Origin: Daphnia carinata
Lineage: Eukaryota; Arthropoda; Branchiopoda; Diplostraca; Daphniidae
Length of the DNA stretch: 64,000 bases
Direction: 5' to 3'
Assembly: GCF_022539665.2 (NCBI RefSeq)
Contig: NC_081336.1
Coordinates: forward strand, 10,578,778 to 10,642,777
Below the pieces are notes generated by a model that saw only the letters and a list, made by a program, of their open reading frames with translations, was not told the origin of the DNA and did not search any database. Positions 53,179 to 64,000 of this stretch are shown here, one piece after another (position 1 is the stretch's first letter; each line of letters opens with the position of its first letter). Both the position numbers and the translations under genes were made by a program.

Positions 53179-53829
53179 AGCTGAAAGAAAGATGAAGATG
53201 CAAATTACACGTTTATGGAACAAATTTGGGGTAATATTTACGTTTTTCCAATAAAAGGAGTGTGACAAGAAACGATGTCAGGCAGTTGGTACCAATAATA
53301 AATCCATAAATGGATACTGTGGCACCCTTATCTTCAGCCTAGAGATTAAAGCAAACATTTAGATTTCACATTACATATGATCTTATTTCACAGATACTTA
53401 CAATTTAGGGAAAGAACGGGGGGAAAAGCCAAATGATGATGTAAGAGTTGCTAATGAGAGAACAACCAATAGAAGCCATTGTCTGGGTGCCGCGCACGCT
53501 TATATTTTTTCTTCTTAAGCCCTCCACAACCTCCATTATGGAACCACTGTCAGATGATGCTGTTGACAGGCATCTATCTTTTTTGACAGCATCGTCCTTC
53601 GTGCTCAACTCCTTTTTGTTTGGAGTAATAAGTGTTGATTCAACCTTTTCAGTCGTTTTTTGCACCTGGTCATGCCAAAGCACTGGTGATGTTTCAGCCA
53701 TCGAAACTGACCTATTCTTTTGCTGTCTTTCTGGATAGGGTGGGTATGGCAAACACGGCTTAGCCAAGGTTGTGAACGATCCAACATACCCATTCTTCAA
53801 ACTGCTTGTGCTATTTAACTTCTCTTTAG

Positions 53830-54316
53830 CTATAAATAAAAAGAGCAATAGTAGTCAAATTTCTTTGGCATGCTAAAGAGCAAGACTGAAGCAAATAACA
53901 ACGTAGGTCTGCTTCGAGGTGCAAACGAAAAACACGAATTGGCTAAAGCGTGGAATTGGAGCACGGGACGGTATATCGTGGAAATGATAGCGGAAACAGT
54001 AATAACCACCAGGGTATATGTCCTATAGACGGCATGCATGTGAATTCAGAAGATTCCAAAACTGAGATAGTTTTTCACGAAATAAAAATACTTTTTAGAG
54101 TTTTTTTACGGTTATTTGTGTTGAACATTACGGGAAAAATTCTAATTCATTTAATTTCCTTCACACAATTCAAATTACCTTATTTTATTAACATTTTTTT
54201 TTGAAAAAACATCAGAGTTTGAGCAGTGATGGGTTCTGTCTTCCGTCGAAAAATGCCATAAAGCGAGACAGCGAGCGGTGTTTTTCAAGCACCCGAAGTA
54301 AATCGAAATATTCAAA
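53830..54316. other. No gene recognised
   Basis: Upstream of the first recognised transporter exon (minus strand) and of the retropepsin-like gene (plus strand), probably holding promoters of one or both. No motif is clear enough to call. Confidence 0.4.
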
Positions 54317-55851
54317 ATGGTTCCCTCATTTATGAATATCTTCTCGTTCGTCACAGCATTAACAGGATCTTCCAGCAGAGAAGAACAACCTGAACAGTTG
54401 ACACCAGAAAACAGGAGCGACTTGTTACAAAAATGTAACATGACGCATCCTTTACCCCAGAATACTTCATCTAATACTGTTTGCCAAGCAGAGAAACCAG
54501 ATGGAACTACGCCTAGGCCTAAAGCTGGATTTCGAGACACTGACTTGAAATTTTACAAAGATGAACCGAAGCGGACAAATAGAAATCTGACTGCGGCGAA
54601 ATTGTCATTAAACGAGGCAGCAGAGACGCGTCGTCAAGTCCCGAGATCAAAACCATCCCCGTTTCTTGGTCGCCGGAAAGAGCTGTTAAGAATGCTCGGC
54701 CCCCCTCCCACAGACGCCGATACAGTAAGCGAACCAACGATCAACACGACACCTGCAAAGGGCGTCCAAAAGTCGAAGCTATCACAATTATTCGAGCGAA
54801 TGAAAAAGAAATTAGTCAAACCGGGATTCTTGACAGAAGACAAACCCATCAAGACCAAGTCCGTGCAGGTAACAATGAACGGGCATCAAGTGGATATGGT
54901 GATTGACAAAGGCTGTGAACATTCAATCATCAGTTTAGACCAATGGCAAAAATTAGACGAGCCAGAATTAACGCCTTTTACGAAGATCACTTTGGTCATG
55001 GCGAAGCGTACAGGGAAGTTCAAAGAGCACGTAAAATTGGATGAGCTCGTTGGATTTTTCTACCCCTTTGTTGAATTAGAAGGCGAATCATTTACAACCC
55101 CAATTTACGTGTCTGCAGGATATAAGGCTATGCCCAACTTCCTGGGTCGTAGACACTTCCACAACCTCCGTTTACATAAAGAAAATGCGCATTTGATCAA
55201 AATTACACGCACAACGGGAAATGAAACGCCTCCCCAAACGCCGACAAACAAATCAGATGCCGGACCTAAAACAGTGCTAGACTTGACCGGTTCTATGATC
55301 AATTACTTGGGGTTACGCATTGAGATGGCAAAACACAAGAATAATGAAAATCGCGAAGACTATGAGCAGTACATGTCACAGACCATAATGGACATAATGG
55401 TAGCGTTCGAGACAAAAAGGGCCGACTCCCAGAACGAATTTGAACCGCTAGTCATTGAGCTCGAAGAATCCGACAGTATCGACAACCTCAGGAAGACTTT
55501 TTCTGAGCTTAAAAATATTTATGAAAATGACAGAAGGAGGTCCTGCGAAGTTATACGTGATGCAGAAGACGAGCTTAAAAATAAAAAAAAAACAAACTTG
55601 CTTCTGCGTCATCGGAAGTAGAGCGCGCGGAACTAACCGAACTTGTCCAGCGAAGAGAAAAAGCCCTGCAAGTGATTGTCGAAAACGAAAATATGGATTT
55701 TGAGAAGAAGATGGCAGAAGTGGCTTTCGCTAAAGAAATGTTTCCGAAGCCAAAGGCAGAAAACAAGGGGAAGAAATTCTTCAAAGGACTCAAAACGATG
55801 TTTGGACATCGTTCTTCTAACAACGAAATGAAAGCAGAGGAGAAGGTCTAA
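54317..55851 (+). CDS. Retropepsin-like protein with coiled-coil tail; A10 frame change
   Basis: A frame of 434 codons from ATG 54317, then, after a -1 frame change in an A10 run (55583-55592), a further 80 codons or so to TAA at about 55851. The N-terminal 170 residues are hydrophilic and basic (RSKPSPFLGRRKELLRMLGP). About 185-295 form a retropepsin-like domain: VQVTMNGHQVDMVIDKGCEH, SIISLDQW and FLGRRHFHNLRLH, matching the active-site and ILGxDxL motifs. The active-site triad is D-K-G where retropepsins have D-[ST]-G. The rest is helical and acidic (FSELKNIYENDRRRSCEVI), and the second frame continues ERAELTELVQRREKALQV and ends in a basic tail. No RT, LTR or zinc knuckle adjoins, so this may be a domesticated retroelement protein. 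The frame change is either an error, a mutation or programmed. Confidence 0.6.
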
Positions 55852-55859
55852 CAATGAAT

Positions 55860-57099
55860 ATGTTTTGAAGCTTAGATAATTCTGTGTGCTTTGGTTTTGT
55901 TTAAATTCGTAACGTTTAAAGGAAGGGGCAAAATTGATCTGATTCGATGTGGTGGCTGCAAATTGATGGCATTATGATCTACTGGACGGAAGTGAATGGC
56001 GACATACGACAATGAACATCTTTGACGCTTAGGAAACCTGTTTGCTGACAAAGGAAGCAGTTTCCTAATCTCTTTGTGGTCATTGTCATTGGTATCGATT
56101 TTTCATTTCTGTTTGATTGTAACTTTGGCGACTGATGTGCATTGGCTACGGGACACCGGCATTTTGATACACTGAACGTTAATAGGTGAAGAGAGACGAC
56201 AATGGCATAATTGGTTAAGAAATAACTATGCTGTTAAAGCGGAAAAGTTTTTTTATCGTTATGGCCATTGTCACCTCTCTCCCACCCCCAATTTCATTCG
56301 GTTATCATGATGCCACCAAGTTTCAGCCAATGTATTTGGTTTCAGAAGGTTCTATCGGACTGAAGGAAGAATTGATGACAAAGATCATTTTTGATACTTT
56401 GAATACCTGTCTGCTGTTTGAGTACTTTGGTACTGTGTAAGCAGGCAGGTTTTCATATTCAGAAATGATCCATTTATCATTCCTTCACTTACGTTTCATT
56501 CTTATCATGATGCCTGTCTATTTGTAGTTATTCGAAAATAGGGGACCATCGTTGCAGACACTGTAAACTGGTCTTTTAAATTTCAATAGCTGCCATTTTG
56601 AATGATGTGAAATTTGTACCTTCATTGGGACGGGACGTGACTTGAACAAAGTCCACTGGTTTTCTAAGCATCCTTACATTTTCTTACATTTGCACACAGA
56701 TGCACACAGACATCGGCATTTTGATACACTGAACGTTAGTAGGTGAGGAGAGACGACAATGGCACTATTGGTTAAGAAATAACTATGCTGTTAAAGCGGA
56801 AAAGTTTTTTAATCGTTACGGCCATTGTCACCTCTCTCACCCACCGCGCTTTCATTCGGTTATCACGATACATCCAAACTTGCAGCATTTGTAATTGGAT
56901 TTCACAAGGTTAGATTGGGACGGAAGGAAGAATGGGTGACAATGTTCGTTTTTAATACTTTGAAAACCTGTTCGCTGTGTGAGTACTTTATGTACTGTAT
57001 AAGTGGACAGGTTTTCTTATTCAGAAATGATCCGTTTTTCATTCCTTCACGTACGTTCCTTTATAACCATGACGCCGTCTATTTGCAGTCTTTGTAAAC
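55860..57099 (+). repeat. Tandem duplication of about 556 bp
   Basis: The stretch beginning near 56159 (CATTTTGATACACTGAACGTTA) returns near 56716, and the copies match, with differences, to about 56540 and 57090. Each has an ATG-CTG start followed by AAAGCGGAAAAGTTTTTTTA and a CAGAAATGATCC block. Short frames (56228-56440) exist in copy 1 but are shifted in copy 2, so coding is doubtful. Confidence 0.65.
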
Positions 57100-60000
57100 T
57101 ACTTGGCAAAACATACGCCATTTGAACAAGAAAAAGAAAATCAACAAAAGGCGCAACGCGCGTACTTAAGAAGTACCGAGATTTTTTTAGCATCGAAGCA
57201 CAATCATTGTTATGCCTCTCCATCTTTTCCTTTCATTCGATTTCTTCCCTAAAATCAACGTTTCCTTACCACAATTGTCATTTCGGAAAATAATTTGGTT
57301 CTTGAAAATAAAAATGTAAAAAATACTTTGAATAAATTCTTGTGTTTTAATATTTAGTAGATAAATAAGGTTGCTTAAAACAAAATACTTGAGCATTTGA
57401 CGAATTTGAAAAATTGAATCCTTGAACTCACAAGTTAAAGTATACAAAATAGCAGGTGATAGTCGTCAGAAATTCTAAAATAGGTATAGTACGGTACAAA
57501 TCTAAAAGAAAAAGGAAGGAAGGCGAAAGGAACTAAACGCATAAACACTTGCTGACATGTTCGGTAAAAACGTTAAATAGTTATTGCACGACATCTCAGG
57601 TGACTGTTGGATGTTGTAACAAACAAATGCTGAAATCAAAAAGACCATTTCGAAACTGGAAAAGATACAGGCCTATACACAAGACTACGACGCTTAGATC
57701 GTACGAGATACTACTGAAAGCAGAAACGAATGTAGATGTTATTAGAGAGAAATCGCCTTACGCCAATTTCCTCGGCTGTCGACTCATCTACATCCTCTAC
57801 CTCAAAACTTTGACGAATCAGGGAATTGGTGTCACTAGTTCGCAAATCAACGTATACCAACTAGCAGGTGATAAAATCATCAAAGATGTTTGCGTAACTA
57901 ATAGGGAAAAAAAAGAAAAAATGGGGAGGGAGAGAATTCCATGCACAAAGACCAAATCCATAAATATTCACGCAGTTGATCCACAAAACCTACGAAGATG
58001 TCTATAGAACCCTCGTCTTCAAGTATTCAGAAAGAGCTTACCTTTTGGCGAATAACGCAGGAAGAAAGGTAAATGACCTTCACGCTGGTCAAGTTTATCC
58101 AATAAGCTCCTCCTGGATATCTGAAAAGAAAAACAATGCGATTTTTAGCAAAAGAATTCGAAATTCAGCACGCTCGCAAATGCTGAACATTTAAGAGATT
58201 CTAAAGCGCGGTTGACCAAGGTCAGACTCTCGTACCTACCAGAGCAAGAAAAGAGGGACAGTGAACCCTCATAGGTGATCCAAGTGGAGCGCTGGTTGAG
58301 GAAATGAGTCGTGATCCACGTATGCCGGCCGAACAAAATAAAGCGAAAGCCGATGACCTTCTACGTTCTGCTCAAGGCTTGAGAAGAGCTCCGCGACATT
58401 ACCCGCGCATAAGAATCTGTTAAGATAAGGTAACAAAGAGCAAAAAATATTAGCCGAACGTTAATTAATATGAAAAGGGGAGAAACAACAAACAATCCTT
58501 TCGCCTACGGTAAAAGATATCCAGTTATTCTTCGCAATTCTCAAGACCGCAGACAGAAAGATAACGGTGAGAAGAAAATTTGCATTACCAACAAAGTTGA
58601 GTGTCTTGTGACGCAGGCTAAAATAAATTTAATTACTCAATTGGGGATCTTCAAACGTTTCAGAGCTAAAGCAGGAAGCGCTTAAACAAAGCTCTGCATA
58701 ATGCCAACGCACTGTTAATGATATTTTCGGATGGGCAATTAAATAATTATTAAATACTGCTGGTTATGCAACGCAAATTTTACGAAAGCAACAGTTTTTG
58801 TGGTGATATTACCTGCGCCCGATGAAACACTTTTACTCTCACCACTTCCTCCTTTTCTGTGGGTTATCTGACACGCATAATATTAAATATTAGCTGACCA
58901 CAATAATATTAAAATTGACCGCAGGATTAAAATATGCTATGGCTAACAATTCATACGGTGGCAAAAGAATACATGAAAATGCACGGCGAAGTGAAACAAA
59001 TATAACTCCAATCGAAATTTGACCAAAAGACTTTGCATTCATGACGAACGTCTGGGTGAAAAAGAAACAATGAAATCTTTCTTTTGACGTAATTTTTGGC
59101 AATGTCTAACGTCACGTCATGATCCCAAGCGTTTTCGTCAACTCTTACAGGTTACGTTCCTCGACAATCGCTACGGCGACATGGCTGCTAAAAAACCCCA
59201 AATTAATCCACCGAAAAAAGGGATTGACATAAAGACCCAATAGTGTAACTGGTAGCGAATGGCACTAATAGACCCCTATTTAGCAACAAAAAGAAGGCGG
59301 ACTTTAATACAAAAGGTATTAGGAACGATCTTCCCTGACGCAGTGGGCGGTGGTCTCTGAGGAATGTCTAGACATAGATTCGGTAAGATAATAATGAGCA
59401 AACAGCGAAAGGCTAGACAGCAAGGCCGTCAAAATCGAGAAGAACAGGTCACTGTAATAGAAAAAAAAATGTGCGATGATTGACGTGGGATTTCAATGTA
59501 ACGGTGGAAAAAAAATTAATAATGGACAGGTGGCTGCACAAAAAAACAAAATGGCAAAACCTTTGATTCCTAACTGTTAATCATCCGACAGCTCGTAGCC
59601 CGTGGCTCAACCGGTACATCGACAATTGTTACGGGAAACAGGTAAGAGCGATGAAATATGGTTGTACTCTATGTTGTGTCATCCTTGACAGACTAGCTCT
59701 TGCGGTCAAACAAAGCATGTTGGATGAAATGATCTTACTTCCGGTCACATTACAACACTCGATTGTAATGCAACGGAAAATCAAAAACGCCCTGCACAAT
59801 ACCGAAATCTGCAATGGAACTAGATTCGTTCTATTATTTCGTGCAACGAATCGAATTCGATGCAACTCAAATAATATCAAAGGCAACAACACAAAAACTG
59901 TGCTTTGCGGATGTTCCCTAAGTTTACAGGTGAGAGCACGATTGTCGTCTCCCCTCCAACCCCCCCCCCCCCAGAAAAGATTTAAAAAAAAAAAAAATAG

Positions 60001-60386
60001 GCCATTAAGTTGAAGGTTACACTCAACAGGAGGCGAATGGGGGACATTAGAAAATAAAAAATAAAAAAAAGTCCTACAGAGTTCTTCCTCGGCCCCAATC
60101 TCTCTCCCCCCTCTCCCTTCCATTTGTACAACATCCTCCTGGCCGCATGCCCGCACCACAGCGACTACCGTACAGCAGGGATACATTTCCTACGCCAAAG
60201 AGAAAGTCAGTCGCTATCGAGTTGTTGTACTGCACACAATGCACCCGACCAGTCGTCTTCGTCCTTCGTAGTTTTCTTTACCGAGTTAAACAAAATAAAA
60301 TAAGAAAATAAGGCAAAGAGAAACGACAGTTTGTGCTGCGGGACATCTCGTGTTTAGGACGCAGCAGATTCAACTGTCTGGTGGGA
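57100..60386. other. Unassigned region
   Basis: No gene recognised. Minus-strand exon-like stretches occur at 58118-58039 (ISRRSLLDKLDQREGHLPFF between TTTTCAG and GTAAGC) and about 57830-57700 (FEVEDVDESTAEEIGVRRFL), perhaps parts of one decayed gene. C13 and A14 homopolymers lie near 59958-59997. The last 150 bp are presumably the promoter of the glycosyltransferase gene. Confidence 0.4.
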
Positions 60387-62001
60387 ATGGTTCGCGCAGG
60401 GTTTGCACGAGTCTCTTTCTCTGCTCTTCTCGTCGCTGTGATTTTCGCCTTCTGTTTGGTGTGCTTTCTCCTACAAGACGCTTTCATTTACACGCAGCCG
60501 CATCATCGAATGTCAGTTTGTGAAATTCTATTTCGCTTTTTGTTTTTAAATTTTGAGCTTCACCATTAACTTTTGATTTCTTATTTGTGCGGGGTCAATG
60601 CGCAGTTTTCGGCTGGGCAATAGCCTTGCGTCGGATGGAAATGATGTGACTATTCCAGTTGAGAAAGTGGAGGAGACAACAAAAATCAGCGTGGTTTCTT
60701 CAAACAGCCTAATCAAAGGTATCTTACTCGTTCACAAATAACTGGTTTCGTTTTTTTCAAAAATAGTTTCAAATTAAGCGTCCATCAAGCCAAAACAGTC
60801 TTTCGTTTTCTTTTTGTTTACAGGTAATGGAGTGCGTAGCAAGAGCGCCGATTTGTTCCAGAAAGAGCGCATTCTGTGCTGGATTATGACGTCACCCGAC
60901 AATCACAAAAAGAGAGCCATGGCAGTCAAAAATACTTGGGGAAAACGTTGCAATGTTCTACTTTTTTTGAGTTCAGAAGAAGGTATCATTTCATTTCCAC
61001 AATTTTTTCCCAAAATATTTTTAACATGATTTGCACAAACAAAAGATCCTAGTCTGCCGACCATCAAATTGCCTATAATCGAAGGCCGGAATCAACTATG
61101 GGGCAAAACACGAGAGGCCTTTCGCTATATATGGAATCACTACCGAGATCAAGCCGATTGGTTTTTCAAGGCCGACGACGACACGTACGAAAATCCCTTC
61201 CCCTTTCCAAGAATTCGCTTAATCAACTCGTCTGCAGGTACGCCATTCTGGAAAACATGCGCTATTTTCTTTCGGCTTACAACACATCGAAACCCTTGTG
61301 GTTTGGGCATAAATTCAAGACCATAGTGAAACAAGGCTACTTGGGGTGGGGCTAAACGGGTATGTGCACCTTTGGCAATATTTTCTCTTTGAAGAATCGC
61401 ACATTTAACGTCTCTCTCCCCGTTTTGTGTCACAGGAAAATGTATGAGTCGACTGAATGTGTCGGCCATGGACACGAGAGACGCCAAAGGCAGAGGAAGA
61501 TTTTTCCCGTTTTTTCCCGAACAACACATTTTCCCTGGGAAAGTAACAAAGGACTACTGGTATTGGCAATCCATTTACTACCCCGCACAACAGAGGTAAC
61601 GCTATTTTTTTTTAAAGATAACTATAAAGATATCACCTCATTCTTCATGTCTACAGGGATTGGAATGTCGTTCGGACAGTGCAATCTCTTTCCACTACGT
61701 CAAACCTGAACAAATGTACCTTCTAGAATACCTGATTTATCGGTTAAGGCCATTCGGATTGGAGCCAGAAGACCGGCCAGCAACTCCAGATCCACCGCCA
61801 GACTTGGATTTGACAGCGACGCCTTGGTATGTTTCCGAAAAGCAATTCGAGGGCAATTCCGCCGGAGGTGAAGTAATCCATAGCAGCACGAGTGCCACCC
61901 CCACACTGAAAAGTAACAGATATACCATGAAAAATTACACAGAACGACTCAACGAGCTTATCAAAAGAACAGAAAGGGCAAGAAAATTGAAAATAACATA
62001 A
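60387..62001 (+). pseudogene. Core 1 beta-1,3-galactosyltransferase-like gene, partly deleted
   Basis: Seven exons with short introns: 60387-60511, 60606-60718, 60824-60982, 61046-61184, 61238-61359, 61436-61595 and 61657-62001. Exon 1 gives a type II membrane anchor (FSALLVAVIFAFCLVCFLLQ). Later exons give [27 protein letters not shown], the DxD-type metal site (FKADDDTY), FGHKFKTIVKQGYLG, RDAKGRGRFFPFFPEQH, DYWYWQSIYYP and SFHYVKPEQMYLLEYLIYRL, the order of C1GALT1 (T-synthase), which makes core 1 O-glycans in the Golgi. Missing: about 35 residues after GYL (the GGAGYVLS ... EDxxLG part), where a stop follows at about 61353; the last junction (AG|GT at 61595, AG|GGA at 61657) is also out of phase. 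Probably non-functional, unless an exon was lost in assembly. Confidence 0.7.
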
Positions 62002-63864
62002 TATTGATTACAGTCATTTGCACGATTTGTTTCCAAATAACTATGTTAACGTGATAATACATTAATCGAACATTTTTATTTTCGCATTTTTTGTTCTTTT
62101 ACTGAACTGAAGACAATGTCTTCTTTGAACAAGTAAAATAGGAAGACGTCAAATTCAACTAACGAAAGCAACAACGAGAGAAGTATCCCGTTACTGCTTA
62201 TAACGGATGGCGTGATTACAAGTCATTAAAGAGAGTGCATTGGCCTGCATATCGCTTCCAACAGTTCTGATAGCATGAATTCATGCTTTCATACCCAGTT
62301 ACGTAAACAGATATAAAAATGCTAAAAATGCACACGGCTGGCTAAGTGACAACTATGGCAAATTCAAAGCAGAACCTGTTAGCAATTCCTGTTATGTTTC
62401 TTGGTATGCCAATATCCCACTATCTTATTCAATTCACATTCTTTCGACTACAACATTCAAAGTTCAACGCACCAGATGCATGAAATGTTGGCTTTTGAGC
62501 TAGCAAGCTGTCTGATGGTAGAACACTCCACTTAGAAATATAGTTGTCCGAATGAAGCTTGCTTTTTACATTGACTTTAGTTAAACTTTAATACCTTTTA
62601 AGTATTCCCTGGAACTTGGTGATGTGCAAACCACTGTGCTGCATACAGGGGATAGGACAGCAATCATGCAATTTCTTAGCCTCCAAAATGAAAATTCAAC
62701 ATCAGCTAAAACAATCAGCAAAGAAATACAGTGTCATTTAGTATCTGTTGATTGAACACTGGTTGTATATTACCTGAAAGGGGATACAGACGGATACGCC
62801 ATTTTCTTCATCCACTGCAAGCATGACTTTCCACAGCACGTCATCTGCTTGAATAATTATTGCCGGGTAACGGTTAATCTCGACAAATCGTCATAAAATG
62901 TCAAAATCATAGGTTGTGGTACTTGTGGATGAGAAAATTCTCGAAATTAAGCATGGTCAGAACGGTTCGCTTCTTTAAGTAACATTCTTGAGTCAATGAC
63001 TAGCATAAAGCGTGTGGGTGGACGCTCTGACGGGCACGACCATCTTTCGGTCGAATCCATAATATTTGAATGTGACCACCACAGCTGCTAAAAGCCTATT
63101 CATCAATTCCCGTACCATTCGCCACAACGCCACATAAAATGTAATGCATTTTAAAATTCAATAGGGCTTAAGCTCAATTAAATTTAAACATGCTTTTGTC
63201 GCATGAATCGATTTTTCTCTCGTTCTGCTCGAGTATCAAAAATTGGCTGAAAAAAAGAAGCCAAAACGCTCTCCTGAAAATTATCGATTGGATAAAAAGC
63301 AGATCGTGCGACGGGGTAAAATTAAAAAAAGTTAAATGCTTCGACGTGGTCTGGCTTCTACTTGACTTGTGATGAACTGCTCAAGTGATTAATGGAGCTA
63401 CTGGGGGCAAACAATGGACTTGAAAGAGGAATGAATTGTATCCCTCTATGATTGCGATTGAATTTAGCAGCCTTGATAATCTATATTGATCCTTAATAAC
63501 AAAACACATTATGTAAACAAAAAGCTGTCTAGAACAAAACAAAATTTACGCTAAATAACAAATATCTTTTTTTTCTAGATCGATTAAGATTTTTTTTTTT
63601 AAGGGAGATAGTTGAGAGTATGGATTAGCCGGATATGATTTTCATAAAATAGTTAAAGCCAGCCGGAGGAGACACGGAAAATATCGGGTATGGCAAGTGA
63701 TAGGGAGCTGATGAGATTCTCAAGTTTCTAAATTCCATTATCTAGTCTACACGATGGGCCTAATCTGTTCAGCCAGAGAATCCCGCATATGTTTCAGCAC
63801 GCATGCGGCGAATTATGGCACAGTCTCGCGGTAATGGGATCGACACTGATTTGCACGTGACGGA
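62002..63864. other. No gene recognised
   Basis: AT-rich. A tRNA-like stretch lies at about 63005-63060 (GTGTGGGTGGACGC and TCGGTCGAATCC). Nothing else was supported. Confidence 0.45.
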
Positions 63865-64000
63865 CTCGGCTGGAGATTCGGGCTGAGAAATAGTTAACCG
63901 TGGAAACTCACCGACATCCACGACGGAATAAGTAGACGATGTTGTTCGCGTAGATATGGCATCCACTGTCGTGTCATCCCCGTCGGACTTGCCGTCCCCT
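63865..64000 (-). pseudogene. Second copy of the transporter's last exon, cut by window edge
   Basis: Matches 40502-40640 closely. It encodes DDTTVDAISTRTTSSTYSVV and then VGEFP, but the TGA stop of the first copy (40542-40540) is CGG here, extending the frame by about 40 residues into unrelated sequence (stop near 63769). The match includes about 35 bp of 3' UTR. A second, larger copy of the transporter may continue past the window. Confidence 0.7.

Larger units (their letters stand above)
40540..53829 (-). pseudogene. MFS transporter (SLC18B1-like), disrupted
   Basis: Ten exons on the minus strand: 53829-53402, 53338-53242, [element D], 42130-42057, 41986-41847, 41783-41624, 41562-41412, 41348-41158, 41091-40996, 40918-about 40752 and 40683-40540. 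The first encodes a Ser/Lys-rich cytosolic N terminus and membrane helix 1 (IIIWLFPPFFP). Later exons give AEDKGATVSIYGFIIGTNCL, QLAGPIVGGALYEVGG, SPIWGYLCDRRG and a C-terminal acidic tail, the helix and motif order of SLC18B1-like vesicular polyamine transporters. Lesions: TAA at 53407-53405 at the end of helix 1; a frameshift in exon 41562-41412 near 41455; and element D inserted exactly at the AG of the 42130 acceptor. A duplicated gene that has lost function. A copy of the last exon lies at the right window edge. Confidence 0.8.

Noticed and set aside
56228-57097. Pair of short secreted-peptide genes
   Set aside because: The frame is not kept between the two tandem copies, so a non-coding duplication explains it better.
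57549-58007. 152-codon plus-strand frame
   Set aside because: Composition changes abruptly along it and the minus strand carries better exon-like signals, so it is probably chance.
59629-60186. 185-codon minus-strand frame
   Set aside because: It spans C and A homopolymers, has no recognisable domain and overlaps the upstream region of the glycosyltransferase gene.

Overview
The window looks like a gene-poor, transposon-dense stretch of an arthropod nuclear genome. A branchiopod crustacean such as Daphnia is my best guess. The guess rests on many AG-bounded introns of about 50-75 bp, the animal gene families present, and an intact-looking errantivirus-like (gag-pol-env) LTR element. It is inference, because no diagnostic sequence was searched.

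Layout. 1-1109: 3' end of a Ty1/copia element with its LTR, inserted in a 70-bp satellite. 1110-2826: the satellite, split by a 948-bp foldback element with TA target sites. 2827-3032: mirror-image arrays of a short GAAATAGGACTG motif. 3766-5451: 104-bp tandem repeats and a truncated FLYWCH-finger gene. 5498-18525: a decayed minus-strand Ty3/gypsy env element (element B) with two related accessory ORFs between pol and env. 18526-19191: second satellite block. 19192-22423: 5' half of a third LTR element (C), joined to a DEAD-box helicase fragment. 22641-27802: mostly unassigned DNA with tRNA-like repeats, a 27-bp-stem hairpin, a MITE-like unit and a GC-rich minisatellite. 27803-35124: a 7.3-kb inverted repeat with about 3.3-kb arms, whose ends carry arrays built like those at 2.9 kb.

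From about 36.9 kb the window holds decayed copies of host genes on the minus strand: a USP-type deubiquitinase fragment, the C-terminal third of DNA polymerase delta (one metal-binding Asp of motif C changed to Asn), a DEAD-box (vasa/PL10-like) helicase fused to it, and an SLC18B1-like MFS transporter. The transporter is split by element D (42133-53178), an 11,046-bp retroelement whose two LTRs appear identical and which has an AGCT target duplication.

Element D is the most interesting object. It has a gag with a long coiled coil and one in-frame stop. Its pol is reached by a -1 step at A_AAA_AAT, and a second -1 step at the same heptamer occurs inside pol. The 949-aa envelope carries a two-part ricin-B-like (beta-trefoil) region that the homologous envelope of element B lacks. 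Between env and the 3' LTR lies a 640-bp segment, bounded by A30 and A62 tracts, with an antisense, intron-containing, host-like gene fragment. A splice donor before gag and an acceptor abutting the env ATG suggest a spliced env mRNA.

Beyond D are a retropepsin-like gene with a coiled-coil tail and an A10 frame change (54317-55851), a 556-bp tandem duplication, a core-1 beta-1,3-galactosyltransferase-like gene lacking a conserved segment (60387-62001), and at the right edge a second copy of the transporter's last exon. No rRNA, CRISPR array or clearly functional tRNA was seen.
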